A stretch of DNA of 6,938 bases from Planctomycetota bacterium (GCA_016712565.1 JADJQU010000023.1:1-6938), one strand, 5' to 3'. Counted from the first letter of the stretch, positions 1 to 6,396 are shown. Notes: a model not told the origin generated them from the letters alone. Program-made: numbers and translations.

Positions 1-985
1 CCTGCGCCACGCCCAGCACGGGGCCGATGTCCACCCGGCTCAGGCCCGTCCAGGTGGTGGCGACGAGGATGGCGCCTGCGCGATCGCTGAGCTCCACCAC
101 CGCGCTCGGGTCCGTCTCGTCCTCGAGATAGACGGATGGATCGCCGAAGATCCCGTGACCGAAGATCCAGACCGGCACGGTCCCCGGCGCGGCGTCGCGG
201 GCGCTTTCCGGGACGTGGACGAAGAGGCTGGCCTCCGCCTCGCCCGTGCAGCGGCGAGCCGTCCACGATCCGAAGCTGTCGCGCTCGCCCAGCCAGCTCG
301 CGACCGTAGCTGCCCTTGAGCTGCCGCCGGCGCCAGCGGGCAGGCTGGCCCCGGCGTCCACGTCGGCGATCTCGTCCCAGGTCCAGGTGGTGGGCAGCGG
401 GACCTCGGCGAGCAGCGCGTCCAGCAGCGGCCCGCCGTCAGTCGACGGGGAAAGAGAAGGCCAGCAGCGGATCCGTCGACGCCGAGCGCCTCGAGCCGCT
501 CAGGCGGGCGAGGCCACCTCGTCGCCGTCCTCGTCTGCCAGGTCGCGGGTCAGGACCACGGCGATCTCGTGGCCGGCGGTGTAGGGCTGCATCGGGCGGA
601 TGAGCAGAGAGGGGCGCTCGTCCCCGGGCTCCGGCCAGGCGTCGAGCTCAGCGAAGGCGCGCACCGGCGCCCCCGCGTCGAGATCCCAGACCTGCACGGC
701 GCCCTGGCCCGGTGGCGCTGTCGGGGCCGGGCAGCAGGCGCGTCCGGCGACGTCGAGATCGACCACCGCGGTCTGGGCCGGGCTGAAGCCGCTGCGCACC
801 GCCAGGCGAGCGGTGGGGAGCGGCGTGCCGTCCTCGACCTGCGGCAGCAGCCCCTCCTCGAGGGCGAGGCGGCCGTCCTGGACCAGCCAGGCGTTCGGGA
901 AGGGGGAGAGGGGGTCGCGGGTGGGGCCAGGGCCCTCCTCCGGCGCGTCCCGCCTGCAGGCGAGGAGGAGAATCAGGAAGGTCAT
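1..985 (-). CDS. Lipoprotein with lipase-like N-terminal region and alpha/beta-hydrolase start (3' end outside window, frameshifted)
   Basis: Seen: ATG at 985 opens a very short hydrophobic leader ending in a lipobox-like LLLAC (Cys10), then FPNAWL, GFSPAQTAVVDLD, AFAELDAW and LLIRPMQPYTAGHEIAVVL. After frame changes near 501, 474 and 440 the reading continues with ERLEALGVD, DPLLAFSFPVD, TTWTWDEIADVD, then PVWIFGHGIFGDPSVYL and ATTWTGLSRVDIGPV up to the left edge. Known: this order (FPxD-like start, a 'pseudo-Ig' segment, a GVDxxDLLLAWDF-like segment, then a GHG oxyanion motif) is typical of long extracellular lipase/hydrolase-like proteins common in Myxococcota. Inferred: an outer-membrane or periplasmic lipid-anchored hydrolase. 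The nucleophile serine and the rest of the catalytic domain would lie beyond position 1, so activity cannot be judged. The leader is unusually short (9 residues before Cys) and no Shine-Dalgarno is obvious. The reading around 300-340 is ambiguous between two frames. Probably co-transcribed with the lipoprotein gene ending at 1010. Confidence 0.7.
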
Positions 986-1009
986 ACGAAGCGTTTAACC
1001 GGAACCGGA

Positions 1010-1971
1010 TCAGGGCGTCGCGTCGGGGAAGGCCGTCCCGGCCAGGCCGCTGCCCAGCAGCTCGCGGACGCGCGCCAGGCCCTGCTCAGGGGTCGGGCCC
1101 TGGGCCAGGAGGCTGGCGGCGCGCATCCAGCGGGCCCCATACTCGGCGTTCGAGGTCACGAAGACGACGGGGACGCCCTCTCTTCGCGCAGCTCCAGGAA
1201 GACGTCCACCTTGCCGTCGGTGGCGCCGAGCACCGTGACGCGCGGCGGAGCGCAGGCTGGGCAGCGCCTCGTCCTCCAGCAGCACCAACTCGCCGCAGCG
1301 CCAGACCTGCGCGCCAGAGCCCATGTCCACCCGCAGCACGCTGCGCCCCACCGCGAAGCCGCTCGCCCTGAGCGCGCGCCCGGCGGCGAAGCGAGATCGC
1401 CCTCCACCTGCATGCTCAGCGACTTCCGCCCCACGGTGGGGCGCCGCAGCAGCAGCGCGCAGCGCCAGAGCAGGCGTCCACCTGATCGACGTCGAAGCCG
1501 GGATCCGCCGGGCGCGGGCGATGATCGGGTGGATCAGGGGCACGTCCAGGAGGGGCGGCTCCCCGCCCGTGGCGCTCCAGGCCGCCGCGATCTGGGCCTT
1601 GTCGTCGCTGCGCAGGGCGGCGCCGCGCAGGGCCCTGCGCCAGGCGGGGTCCTCAGGCGCGGGGTTGGCCTGGAGCAGGGGCAGCCCTCTCGGGCCGCAT
1701 CAGCACGTTGGCGAGCGCGTCCCCCAGCATCCGGTCCAGCGCGGGGTCCTGCCCCTGCCAGGCCGAGGCCGCCCGCGCCGCCTGTGAGACCGCCTCGACC
1801 TTGGGCGCGACGAGCGCGCTGGCCAGGGCCTCGCGCGCCGCCGGGGTTGCTCGGCGGGCAGGCCGCGGCGGGCAGCCCGCGGCGGGCGGACCGTCGGTCT
1901 CCTGGCCGGCGCAGCCCAGCAGCAGGCAGAGCGAGACGGATCAGACCAGGACTGGAATAGAGGCTAGGCAT
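1010..1971 (-). CDS. Putative lipoprotein of unknown function (multiply frameshifted)
   Basis: Family not recognised. The frame from ATG 1971 (MPSLYSSPGLIR) must shift near 1940 to read a hydrophobic core and lipobox CLLLGC, followed by a Gly/Pro/Ala-rich linker encoded by a 14-bp tandem repeat. Further switches near 1688, 1508, 1472, 1396, 1243 and 1180 give a coherent globular protein of about 320 residues with stretches such as SAWQGQDPALDRMLGDAL, ADPGFDVDQVDAC, FAAGRALRASGFAVGRSV, RVTVLGATDGKVDVFLEL and GVPVVFVTSNAEYGARWM, ending LLGSGLAGTAFPDATP. Inferred: an exported, lipid-anchored protein. No catalytic motif is visible; the beta-rich middle with alternating hydrophobics could be a binding domain. 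Its stop lies 24 bp before the lipase-like lipoprotein gene on the same strand, so the two are likely one transcript. An alternative in-frame ATG lies at 1983. The start is uncertain because no good ribosome site precedes either ATG and the signal peptide itself contains a frame change. Confidence 0.6.
1852..1889. repeat. 14-bp tandem repeat, 2.7 copies, in the lipoprotein linker
   Basis: On the + strand: CGGCGGGCAGGCCG (1852-1865), CGGCGGGCAGCCCG (1866-1879), CGGCGGGCGG (1880-1889). The units differ by one base. The period is not a multiple of three, so gain or loss of one unit would shift the reading frame of the lipoprotein gene just after its lipobox cysteine. The present copy number keeps the CAGQETDG frame joined to the downstream EALASALVAPKVEAV frame. 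Confidence 0.8.
1960..1963 (+). promoter_or_regulatory. Ribosome binding site deciding the amidohydrolase start
   Basis: GAGG lies 6 bases before ATG 1970 and supports that start. It lies inside the signal-peptide codons of the divergent lipoprotein gene. Confidence 0.5.
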
Positions 1972-2747
1972 GCTGACCACCACGCATGACGCTTACGAGA
2001 TCTGCGGCGCCCCCGGCGAGGGGCCGTACTTCGTGACCTGCGAGCACGCCTCGAACCGGGTGCGGCGCCCCTGCGGGCGGACGCGAAGGACCGCCCCTGG
2101 CCGACACACACTGGGGCTATGACATCAGCCGGAACCTCAGTCCGGAGCTGATCCGCCTGTCCGGCTCCTCGGGTGTGCTGGCCCGCTTCTCCGCCTCGTG
2201 GTGGACGCGAACCGTGAGCCGCATCACCCCCGACCGGGTGCGCCTGGAGACGGAGGGGCACCCTCAGCTTCAACCGTGGGTTGAGTCCGGCGGCCGTCGC
2301 GGCGCGGATCGCCCGCTTCACACGAGCCCCACCACCGTGCGGTGGACGAGCAGATCCGCCTTCGTCGTCAGGCCACGGCGGGCGACCTGTTGCTGCTCTC
2401 CATCCACTCGTTCACGCCGATCTGGAATCACCAGCTCCGCAGGACGGACGTGGGCGTGCTCTTTCGCCCAGCACGAGGCCGTCGCCCGCCGCGCCGAGCA
2501 GGCTCTGCAGCGCGTGGGCTTCAGACGGCCTTGAACGAGCCCTACTCTCGGGCGCGAGGGGCTGATCTACGCGGCGGCGCGCCACGGCGACCACCACGGG
2601 CTGGTCTTCCTCGAGCTGGAGGTGAACCAGAGCCTGATCTGCACCCCGGCGCGGGCGCGGAAGACGGCGCGCAGGGTGGCCGAGGCCCTCGGCCAGCTCC
2701 AGCTCAGACATCGGGGACGCCCGAGCTGGACGGCTCCAGCGGGGTGA
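1970..2747 (+). CDS. N-formylglutamate amidohydrolase family protein (multiply frameshifted)
   Basis: Known family role: zinc-dependent hydrolysis of N-formyl-L-glutamate to formate and glutamate (last step of one histidine-degradation route); many family members have untested substrates. Seen, in order along about 259 codons and across frame switches near 2068, 2098, 2193, 2232, 2262, 2320, 2465, 2523 and 2557: YFVTCEHASN (metal-site histidine region), ADTHWGYDIS, RLVVDANR, TLSFNRGLSP, HEPHHRAVDEQIRLR, LLLLSIHSFTPIWN, RTDVGVLF, NEPYS, and GLIYAAARHGDHHG leading to LELEVNQSLI. This is the full motif series of the family (FGase, PF05013) in the right order. Start chosen at ATG 1970 with GAGG 6 bases upstream; the stop is TGA 2745-2747. 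No hutH/U/I or other histidine genes are nearby, so hutG is not assigned; it may act on another N-acyl amino acid. Converges on the methyltransferase gene with a gap of 27 bp. Confidence 0.85.
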
Positions 2748-2781
2748 GCTGCGCGGCTCCTCGAGCGCGACCGGTCAGCTC
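2746..2781. terminator. Possible bidirectional hairpin between convergent genes
   Basis: Outer arms GAGCTG (2746-2751) and CAGCTC (2776-2781) are complementary. Inside, GGCTC-CTC-GAGC with flanking CGC/GCG (2752-2769) can form a 4+3 bp stem with one bulge and a 3-base loop. It sits exactly between the stops of two convergent genes. There is no T-tract on either side, so a classical intrinsic terminator is not shown. Confidence 0.3.
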
Positions 2782-4388
2782 CCGCAGCCGAAGCGCTCGT
2801 AGAGGGCGGTGAGGGCGTCCAGGCGCAGGCGGGCCCGCTGCCGCCCGCGAAAAAAGGGCGTGGGCTTCTCCAGCAGGCCGTCCATGCGCGCGCAGGGCGG
2901 GGGCCGGGGTCGGGAGCTCGACCTCGGGCAGGTCCGCGGCCTGGATGCGCGGGCGGGTCTGGCCGCCGGTGGCCCGGAGCTGCTGGCGCACGAAGGGCGA
3001 GCGCGCGGCGAGCAGGGTGAAGCGCGGCGTGGCGCGGGGCTCGAGGCGGATCCACTCGGAGCTTCCGCACATCTCCTCGGGGAGGCCGGGATCGGGGCGC
3101 GCGGCGGAGGACGACGTTGTTCAGCTCCGGGGCGGATGCGGCTGATCAGCAGATCGCCTTCTCGAAAGGCTGTCTTTCCGCCCGCGAAGGCCGAGCCCGG
3201 CAGCGCGCGCGCGTGGGTGACCTCGCCGGTCGCCTTGTCCACGTCCGCCAGATCTACCTCGGTGAAGCGCGCGGCGGGCCTGTCCGAGGGGCGCACCGAC
3301 CAGAGGGGCGAGGGTGGCCAGCTCGCCCAGGGTGACGGTGGAGACGCCCTCCCCGATGCTGCGCTCGGCCAGCAGGGCGTCCGGCTCCCAGGAGGCGACG
3401 TTGGCCGGGACGCGGGGGATGCGGTCGTCGCGCAGCGCGATGCGCAGCAGGGCCAGCTCGTCGGGCTCGGTGCGCTTGTAGGTGCGGAGCCGAAGGATCG
3501 AAGCCGGGGTTCACGACCCGCGCCGCCATCCAGGGGCGCAGCTCGGCGGGGCGACGCTGGGCAGCACGAGGATGGCCGCGCGGGAGGGGCGCCGCCGAAG
3601 GTCGGAACACCCCTCGGGCAGGGAGACGATGGCGCGGCGGACGAAGCGCTCGGACATCCAGGCGCGCAGCGGCTCGAAGCGGGGGTTGGCCAGCACCGAG
3701 TGAGGCAGGACCACGGCCATGCGCCCGCCCGGCCTCAGCAGGCGCCAGGCGGCCTCGAGGAAGAGCACGTCCGAGGAGACGCGCGGCTTCCCGCGGGCCA
3801 GGCCGTAGCCGCGCAGCACGTCGGGGTCGGCGATGTCCACCGAGAACGGCGGGTTGGCCAGGACCACGTCCCAACGATCCTCCGCGGTCTCGCGGAAGAG
3901 GTCCGCCCGCCGCACGCTGCGCGGGTTGGCGCCGAGCAGGGCGAGGTTGAGCTGACAGAGTCCGACCAGCTCGGGATCGATCTCGAAGCCGTCGATCTCC
4001 GCGCCGCGCCCCCAGGCCGCCGCCAGGAAGGAGCCCGATCCGCAGGCCGGGTCGAGCACACGCTCTCCCCGCCGCACCTCGGCGAGGTCGACCATCAGCT
4101 CGACCAGGGGGCGGGGCGTGAAGTACTGCCCACGCTCGGCCTTGAAGATCTCGGGAAGAAACGTTCGTACGCCAGCCCGAAGAGGTCGAGCTCGGCCGTC
4201 AGCGGGATGCGGTCGAGCTGCGCCTGGGGCGGCGCGTCCGGCCCCTCCAGCCAGAGGTGCGGGGGCAGCTTCAGGCGCCCGGCGAGGTGACGGCAGAGCG
4301 CGGCGAAGGCGGAGCGCCCGCTGAGACCCGAGGCGCGCAGCCGGTTCTCGGCCTCCCGCAGCTCGGAGGCGAAGCTCTCTCCACTCAT
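2775..4388 (-). CDS. N6-adenine DNA methyltransferase fused to a single HsdS-like target-recognition domain (multiply frameshifted)
   Basis: Seen: about 538 codons. An N-terminal helical segment of about 75 residues starts MSGESFASELREAENRL, with AALCRHLAGRLKLPPHLWL. After a switch near 4160 come motif X GQYFTPRPLVELMVDL, motif I DPACGSGSFLAAAW, acidic motif II DGFEIDPELVGL, and catalytic motif IV NPPF. Next come GGRMAVVLPHSVLAN and LPEGVFRP (two indels near 3605). After switches near 3550, 3490, 3295, 3130, 3095 and 2885 there is a recognition domain: FTEVDLADVDKATGEV, FREGDLLISRIRP, LNNVVLRR, CGSSEWIRLEP, GGQTRPRIQAADLPEVELP, ending YERFGCGS. Known: motif order X-I-IV-TRD is the gamma class of N6-adenine methylases, as in HsdM and type IIG enzymes; GDLLISRIRP and RPRI...L are HsdS hallmarks. 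Inferred: it modifies adenine at a sequence set by its own recognition domain. No nuclease (PD-ExK) or helicase domain and no restriction gene is present, so it may be a solitary (regulatory) methylase. The start is ATG 4388 or one of two repeated upstream ATGs (4405, 4423); no Shine-Dalgarno is visible, so coupling to the upstream small gene is likely. Confidence 0.85.
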
Positions 4389-4423
4389 GGGGAGGGGCCG
4401 CTCATGGGGGAGGGGCCGCTCAT
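4389..4423 (-). repeat. Tandem start-codon repeat (18 + 17 bp) before the methyltransferase
   Basis: On the minus strand, ATGAGCGGCCCCTCCCCC (4423-4406) is followed by a copy lacking one C (4405-4389), then ATGAGTGG of the methyltransferase (4388). Three ATGs thus follow each other, each written ATGAG. If the second copy also had five Cs, all three would be in one frame and add MSGPSPMSGPSP to the protein; as read, the one-base difference puts only ATG 4388 in the methylase frame. Either a slippage duplication plus a homopolymer error, or a real length-variable tract. Confidence 0.8.
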
Positions 4424-4638
4424 CGGATGCGGACCATACACTCGGCGGGCAGGTAGCTCGGCGACCCGAGGATCAGGCCCTTGTAGGGCGTCACGTCGAT
4501 GGGCCCGTCCTGAATCCGGTGGACATCGACGAGGAAGGCGCGGTGTTCGAGGAGCTCCTTCATCCGGGGGATCACGCGCTGACAGTAGCCGTGCGCGTCA
4601 TCGAAGAGGATGAGGAGCCTGAGGGCACGAAATGGCAC
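4420..4638 (-). CDS. Short flavodoxin-like protein, apparently lacking its C-terminal half
   Basis: Seen: GTG start at 4638 with GAGG 8 bases upstream (4650-4647), 72 codons. RLLILFDDAHGYCQRVIPRM resembles the first beta strand and phosphate-binding loop of flavodoxin-like proteins. VDVHRIQDGPIDVTPYKGLI leads into LGSPSYL, the second flavin-contacting loop. Known: flavodoxin domains are normally 140-180 residues; here the sequence ends with ECMVRIR just after the LGSP loop, so helices and strands 4-5 are missing. The stop TGA (4422-4420) overlaps an ATG (4423-4421) of the methyltransferase start repeat as ATGA, which suggests translational coupling. Inferred: a relic or truncated flavodoxin, or an indel just before the stop hides a slightly different end (an alternative frame ends VYGPHPMSGPSP-like before ATG 4388). 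No frame carries the rest of a flavodoxin into the methyltransferase gene. The similarity is short, hence moderate confidence. Confidence 0.5.
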   Translation of the reverse strand: MPFRALRLLILFDDAHGYCQRVIPRMKELLEHRAFLVDVHRIQDGPIDVTPYKGLILGSPSYLPAECMVRIR

Positions 4639-4674
4639 GTCCAGAACCTCGGGTGTGCGGACTTAACAGGAAGC

Positions 4675-4704
4675 TTGACCTTGCGCCCGATGACAAGCTA
4701 AATG
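4675..4704 (+). promoter_or_regulatory. Candidate promoter for the GYF2/SH3 membrane protein
   Basis: TTGACC (4675-4680) matches the -35 consensus at 5 of 6 bases. After 18 bases TAAATG (4699-4704) is a weak -10 match. It is in the only AT-richer stretch of the window, the divergent region 4639-4755, about 50 bases before ATG 4756. No convincing opposite promoter for the minus-strand gene was found. Confidence 0.4.
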
Positions 4705-4741
4705 ACGGTTCTCGCTCAAGGTGCTCTTCCCATCATCGTCC

Positions 4742-4746
4742 GAGAG
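4742..4746 (+). promoter_or_regulatory. Ribosome binding site choosing ATG 4756
   Basis: GAGAG lies 9 bases before ATG 4756. The earlier in-frame ATG at 4702 would overlap the candidate -10 and add 18 residues ahead of the GYF2 domain, so 4756 is preferred. Confidence 0.45.
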
Positions 4747-4755
4747 ACCAGATCC

Positions 4756-5778
4756 ATGGCTCGTTGGCGCGTCGGCCAGGGTAATCAGCAGTTCACCGCC
4801 GAGGATCTGGCCGAGCTCCAACGCTTCGCCCGACAGGGCAAGCTCGGCCCCGGTGATCTCATCCAGCCCCCCGGGGCGTCCGACTGGCTCTACGCGACGG
4901 AGCTGCCGGAGCTGAACAGCCACCTGAAGCAGGCTCCGCCCGGCTTCGACGTGGATCATCGCCCGCGAAAGGGCGGGAACGGCGTGATCATCGCCCTGCT
5001 CCTGCTGGGCATCGCCGGCGCCGGCTACGGCATCTACCACACCGCCTCGATGATCCCGAAGGCGGACGAGCTCGAGCTGCTCGGCGACCGCCTGAAGCTG
5101 TCGGAGATGCTGGTGACGGCGGATCCCTCGGCGCAGGTCCTCTCGCAGCCCACCGACGGCGCGAGCGCCTCGGGCACGGCGGCGAAGGACAGCAAGGTCC
5201 AGTTGATGGCCAAGCGTGGCCCCTGGTACCGCATCCAGACCGCGGACGCGGTGGACGGCTGGGTGAAGGTGGACGAGGTCATCCCCGCCTACCTCTTCGC
5301 CGACGCCGAGACGCGGCAGGACTACGACCCGATCTACAACCCTGACCGCTACGTCTCGGTGAAGAACGCGTCGTGGATGCAGCTCCCCGACCAGCAGCGC
5401 AACAACGTCACCGTCTTCCAGTTCATGCTGACCAACGCCAGCAAGTTCACGATGACGGACGTGAAGCTGCTGGTGACGGTGCGCGACAACAAGGGCACCG
5501 TGCTGGAGACCCGCGAGATCGGCATCGAGGGCATCGTCGCCCCCGCCAGGACGCGATGGTCGGCACGCTCTCGCCCGACCCGAAGGACAAGGAGGACGTG
5601 CCGCGCCTGTACACCGACGCGACCTTCATGGAGATGCAGAAGGAGGACCCGGACCTGGCCCTGCGCTGGTCGGCGGGCATCGAGGTCGCCATGGGAGTCC
5701 AAGGACTTCGAGAAGGCGAACGTCGATCTCCTCGAGGTGCGCGCCATCCCGAAGGAGATCGAGAAGAAGGAGAAGTGA
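4756..5778 (+). CDS. Membrane protein: GYF2-like domain, one transmembrane helix, SH3-like domain, C-terminal beta domain (two frameshifts)
   Basis: Seen: about 340 residues. Residues 1-52 (ARWRVGQGNQQFT, LAELQRFARQGKLGPGDLI, ASDWLYATELPEL) fit the GYF_2 pattern, a small cytoplasmic peptide-binding module. Residues 76-95 (VIIALLLLGIAGAGYGIY) form a membrane helix preceded by RPRKGG, giving N-in topology. Residues 117-180 look like a bacterial SH3 domain (LVTADPSAQVLSQPTDG, KRGPWYRIQ, DGWVKVDEV). Residues from about 197 (VSVKNASWMQL, VTVFQFMLTNAS, VKLLVTVRDNKGTVLETREI) resemble FxLYD-type periplasmic beta domains. The frame shifts near 5548 (one G missing, restoring APGQDAMVGTL) and near 5693 (one extra G, restoring AMESKDFEKANVDLLEVRAI); net change zero. 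Inferred: links a cytoplasmic partner to the cell wall or envelope; the precise role is unknown. GYF2 modules of this kind are frequent in Myxococcota. Stands alone after its own promoter and converges on the chalcone-isomerase-like gene with 13 bp between stops. Confidence 0.85.
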   Translation: MARWRVGQGNQQFTAEDLAELQRFARQGKLGPGDLIQPPGASDWLYATELPELNSHLKQAPPGFDVDHRPRKGGNGVIIALLLLGIAGAGYGIYHTASMIPKADELELLGDRLKLSEMLVTADPSAQVLSQPTDGASASGTAAKDSKVQLMAKRGPWYRIQTADAVDGWVKVDEVIPAYLFADAETRQDYDPIYNPDRYVSVKNASWMQLPDQQRNNVTVFQFMLTNASKFTMTDVKLLVTVRDNKGTVLETREIGIEGIVAPARTRWSARSRPTRRTRRTCRACTPTRPSWRCRRRTRTWPCAGRRASRSPWESKDFEKANVDLLEVRAIPKEIEKKEK

Positions 5779-5781
5779 GCC

Positions 5782-5804
5782 GGGCGAGGCGTCAGCCCTT
5801 GCCC
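5782..5804. terminator. Hairpin at convergent gene ends, possible bidirectional terminator
   Basis: GGGCGAGGC (5782-5790), loop GTCA, GCCCTTGCCC (5795-5804): about 9 pairs including one G-T wobble and one bulged base. It lies at the meeting point of two convergent genes and overlaps the last codons of the minus-strand gene. Downstream on the minus strand the sequence is pyrimidine-rich (CTTCTCCTTCTTCTC); on the plus strand there is no T-tract. Confidence 0.4.
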
Positions 5805-6334
5805 AGCATCCCCGCCTTCAGCGCCTCGTTCGCCGGCTTCGAGCCGATGTAGATCGAGAAGACCAGCTTCATGAAGTCGGTCCCGGGGACGGTGCCCTTG
5901 TTCTTCCCCTTGATGATCACGCTCGTGCCCTGACCGGGCACGTACTCGTAGACCATCTGGTCGCCCTTGACGAGATCCTCCATCAGACCGGCGAATTTGT
6001 CGAGCTGGGGCTTGAGTGAGGCGAACTCGGGGTACTTCGCGATGCCCTCGTAGAGGGTCTCGACGACCTTGTCTTTGGGGACCTCATCATAGATGAAGGT
6101 CATGGTGACGCGCTTGGGGGCGTCCATGTTGATGATCGCCGCGGCGTCCGAGCTCTTCTGGGGCAGGTACAGACCGCCGACATAGATGTCGAGCATGTAC
6201 TTCTCGCGCAGCCCCATGCCGTTGAGCACGAGCGTCTGGCCGCCGAGCTGCGCCGTGTCTGGCATCGTCACCCCGGCCAGGCTGCCGGCGTGCGCGTTCA
6301 TCGAGAGCAGCAGCGCGATCATCATCGCTTTCAT
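5792..6334 (-). CDS. Secreted chalcone isomerase-like protein (Chalcone_3 family)
   Basis: Seen: an uninterrupted 180-residue frame, the only long gene here without any indel. A signal peptide (MKAMMIALLLSMNAHA, cleavage after AHA at about residue 16) is followed by VTMPDTAQLGGQTLVLNGMG, REKYMLDIYVGGLYLP, then KRVTMTFIYDEVPKDKVVE, a helical middle (LKPQLDKFAGLMEDLVKGD), and VPGQGTSVIIKGKNKGTVPG plus FMKLVFSIYIGSKPAN near the end. Known: this order (LNG.G.R.K....YV.GLYLP ... F...v...IW/YIG..P) defines the bacterial chalcone-isomerase-like domain, whose members mostly lack flavonoid chemistry and are thought to bind fatty-acid-like ligands or have unknown roles. Inferred: a soluble periplasmic or outer-envelope protein. 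Start at ATG 6334 rather than 6352 because AGAGGA lies 6 bases upstream and the signal peptide then begins with Met-Lys. Lies 62 bp after the surface-protein gene on the same strand, so may share its transcript. Confidence 0.92.
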   Translation of the reverse strand: MKAMMIALLLSMNAHAGSLAGVTMPDTAQLGGQTLVLNGMGLREKYMLDIYVGGLYLPQKSSDAAAIINMDAPKRVTMTFIYDEVPKDKVVETLYEGIAKYPEFASLKPQLDKFAGLMEDLVKGDQMVYEYVPGQGTSVIIKGKNKGTVPGTDFMKLVFSIYIGSKPANEALKAGMLGKG

Positions 6335-6340
6335 GGGTCG

Positions 6341-6346
6341 TCCTCT
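6341..6346 (-). promoter_or_regulatory. Strong ribosome binding site for the chalcone-isomerase-like gene
   Basis: AGAGGA (minus strand, 6346-6341) lies 6 bases before ATG 6334 and settles the start. Immediately upstream is the 8-base palindrome GCACGTGC (6349-6356), whose role, if any, is unknown. Confidence 0.7.
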
Positions 6347-6396
6347 GAGCACGTGCGGTGATTGGGGGCGGGCTGGGAGCGGGCCGAGTCACGACC

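Noticed and set aside
569..1960. A 463-codon open frame on the plus strand across the two lipoprotein genes
   Set aside because: Low-complexity Ala/Arg/Gly/Pro protein with no motif; it is the GC-rich antisense of genes with clear lipobox and hydrolase motifs.
430..2560. Programmed ribosomal frameshifting as explanation for the frame jumps
   Set aside because: Too many switches, in both directions, in unrelated genes and without slippery sequences or following structures; sequencing error explains all of them.
2704..2775. Methyltransferase stop at 2704-2706
   Set aside because: That end follows a shifted frame; the frame ending LTALYERFGCGS at 2775 continues the recognition domain naturally and avoids overlap with the amidohydrolase gene.
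2809..4290. A 493-codon open frame on the plus strand across the methyltransferase
   Set aside because: Antisense shadow: its complement carries DPACGSGSF, NPPF and the HsdS-like domain in correct order, while this frame shows no family signature.
2775..4638. A complete restriction-modification or BREX/DISARM-type defence system
   Set aside because: Only a methylase with a recognition domain and a short flavodoxin-like gene are present; no nuclease, helicase, phospholipase D, ATPase or phosphatase gene is visible.
4702..4758. Earlier start (ATG 4702) for the GYF2/SH3 protein
   Set aside because: It overlaps the candidate -10 element, has no ribosome site and adds residues in front of the domain boundary; ATG 4756 has GAGAG 9 bases upstream.
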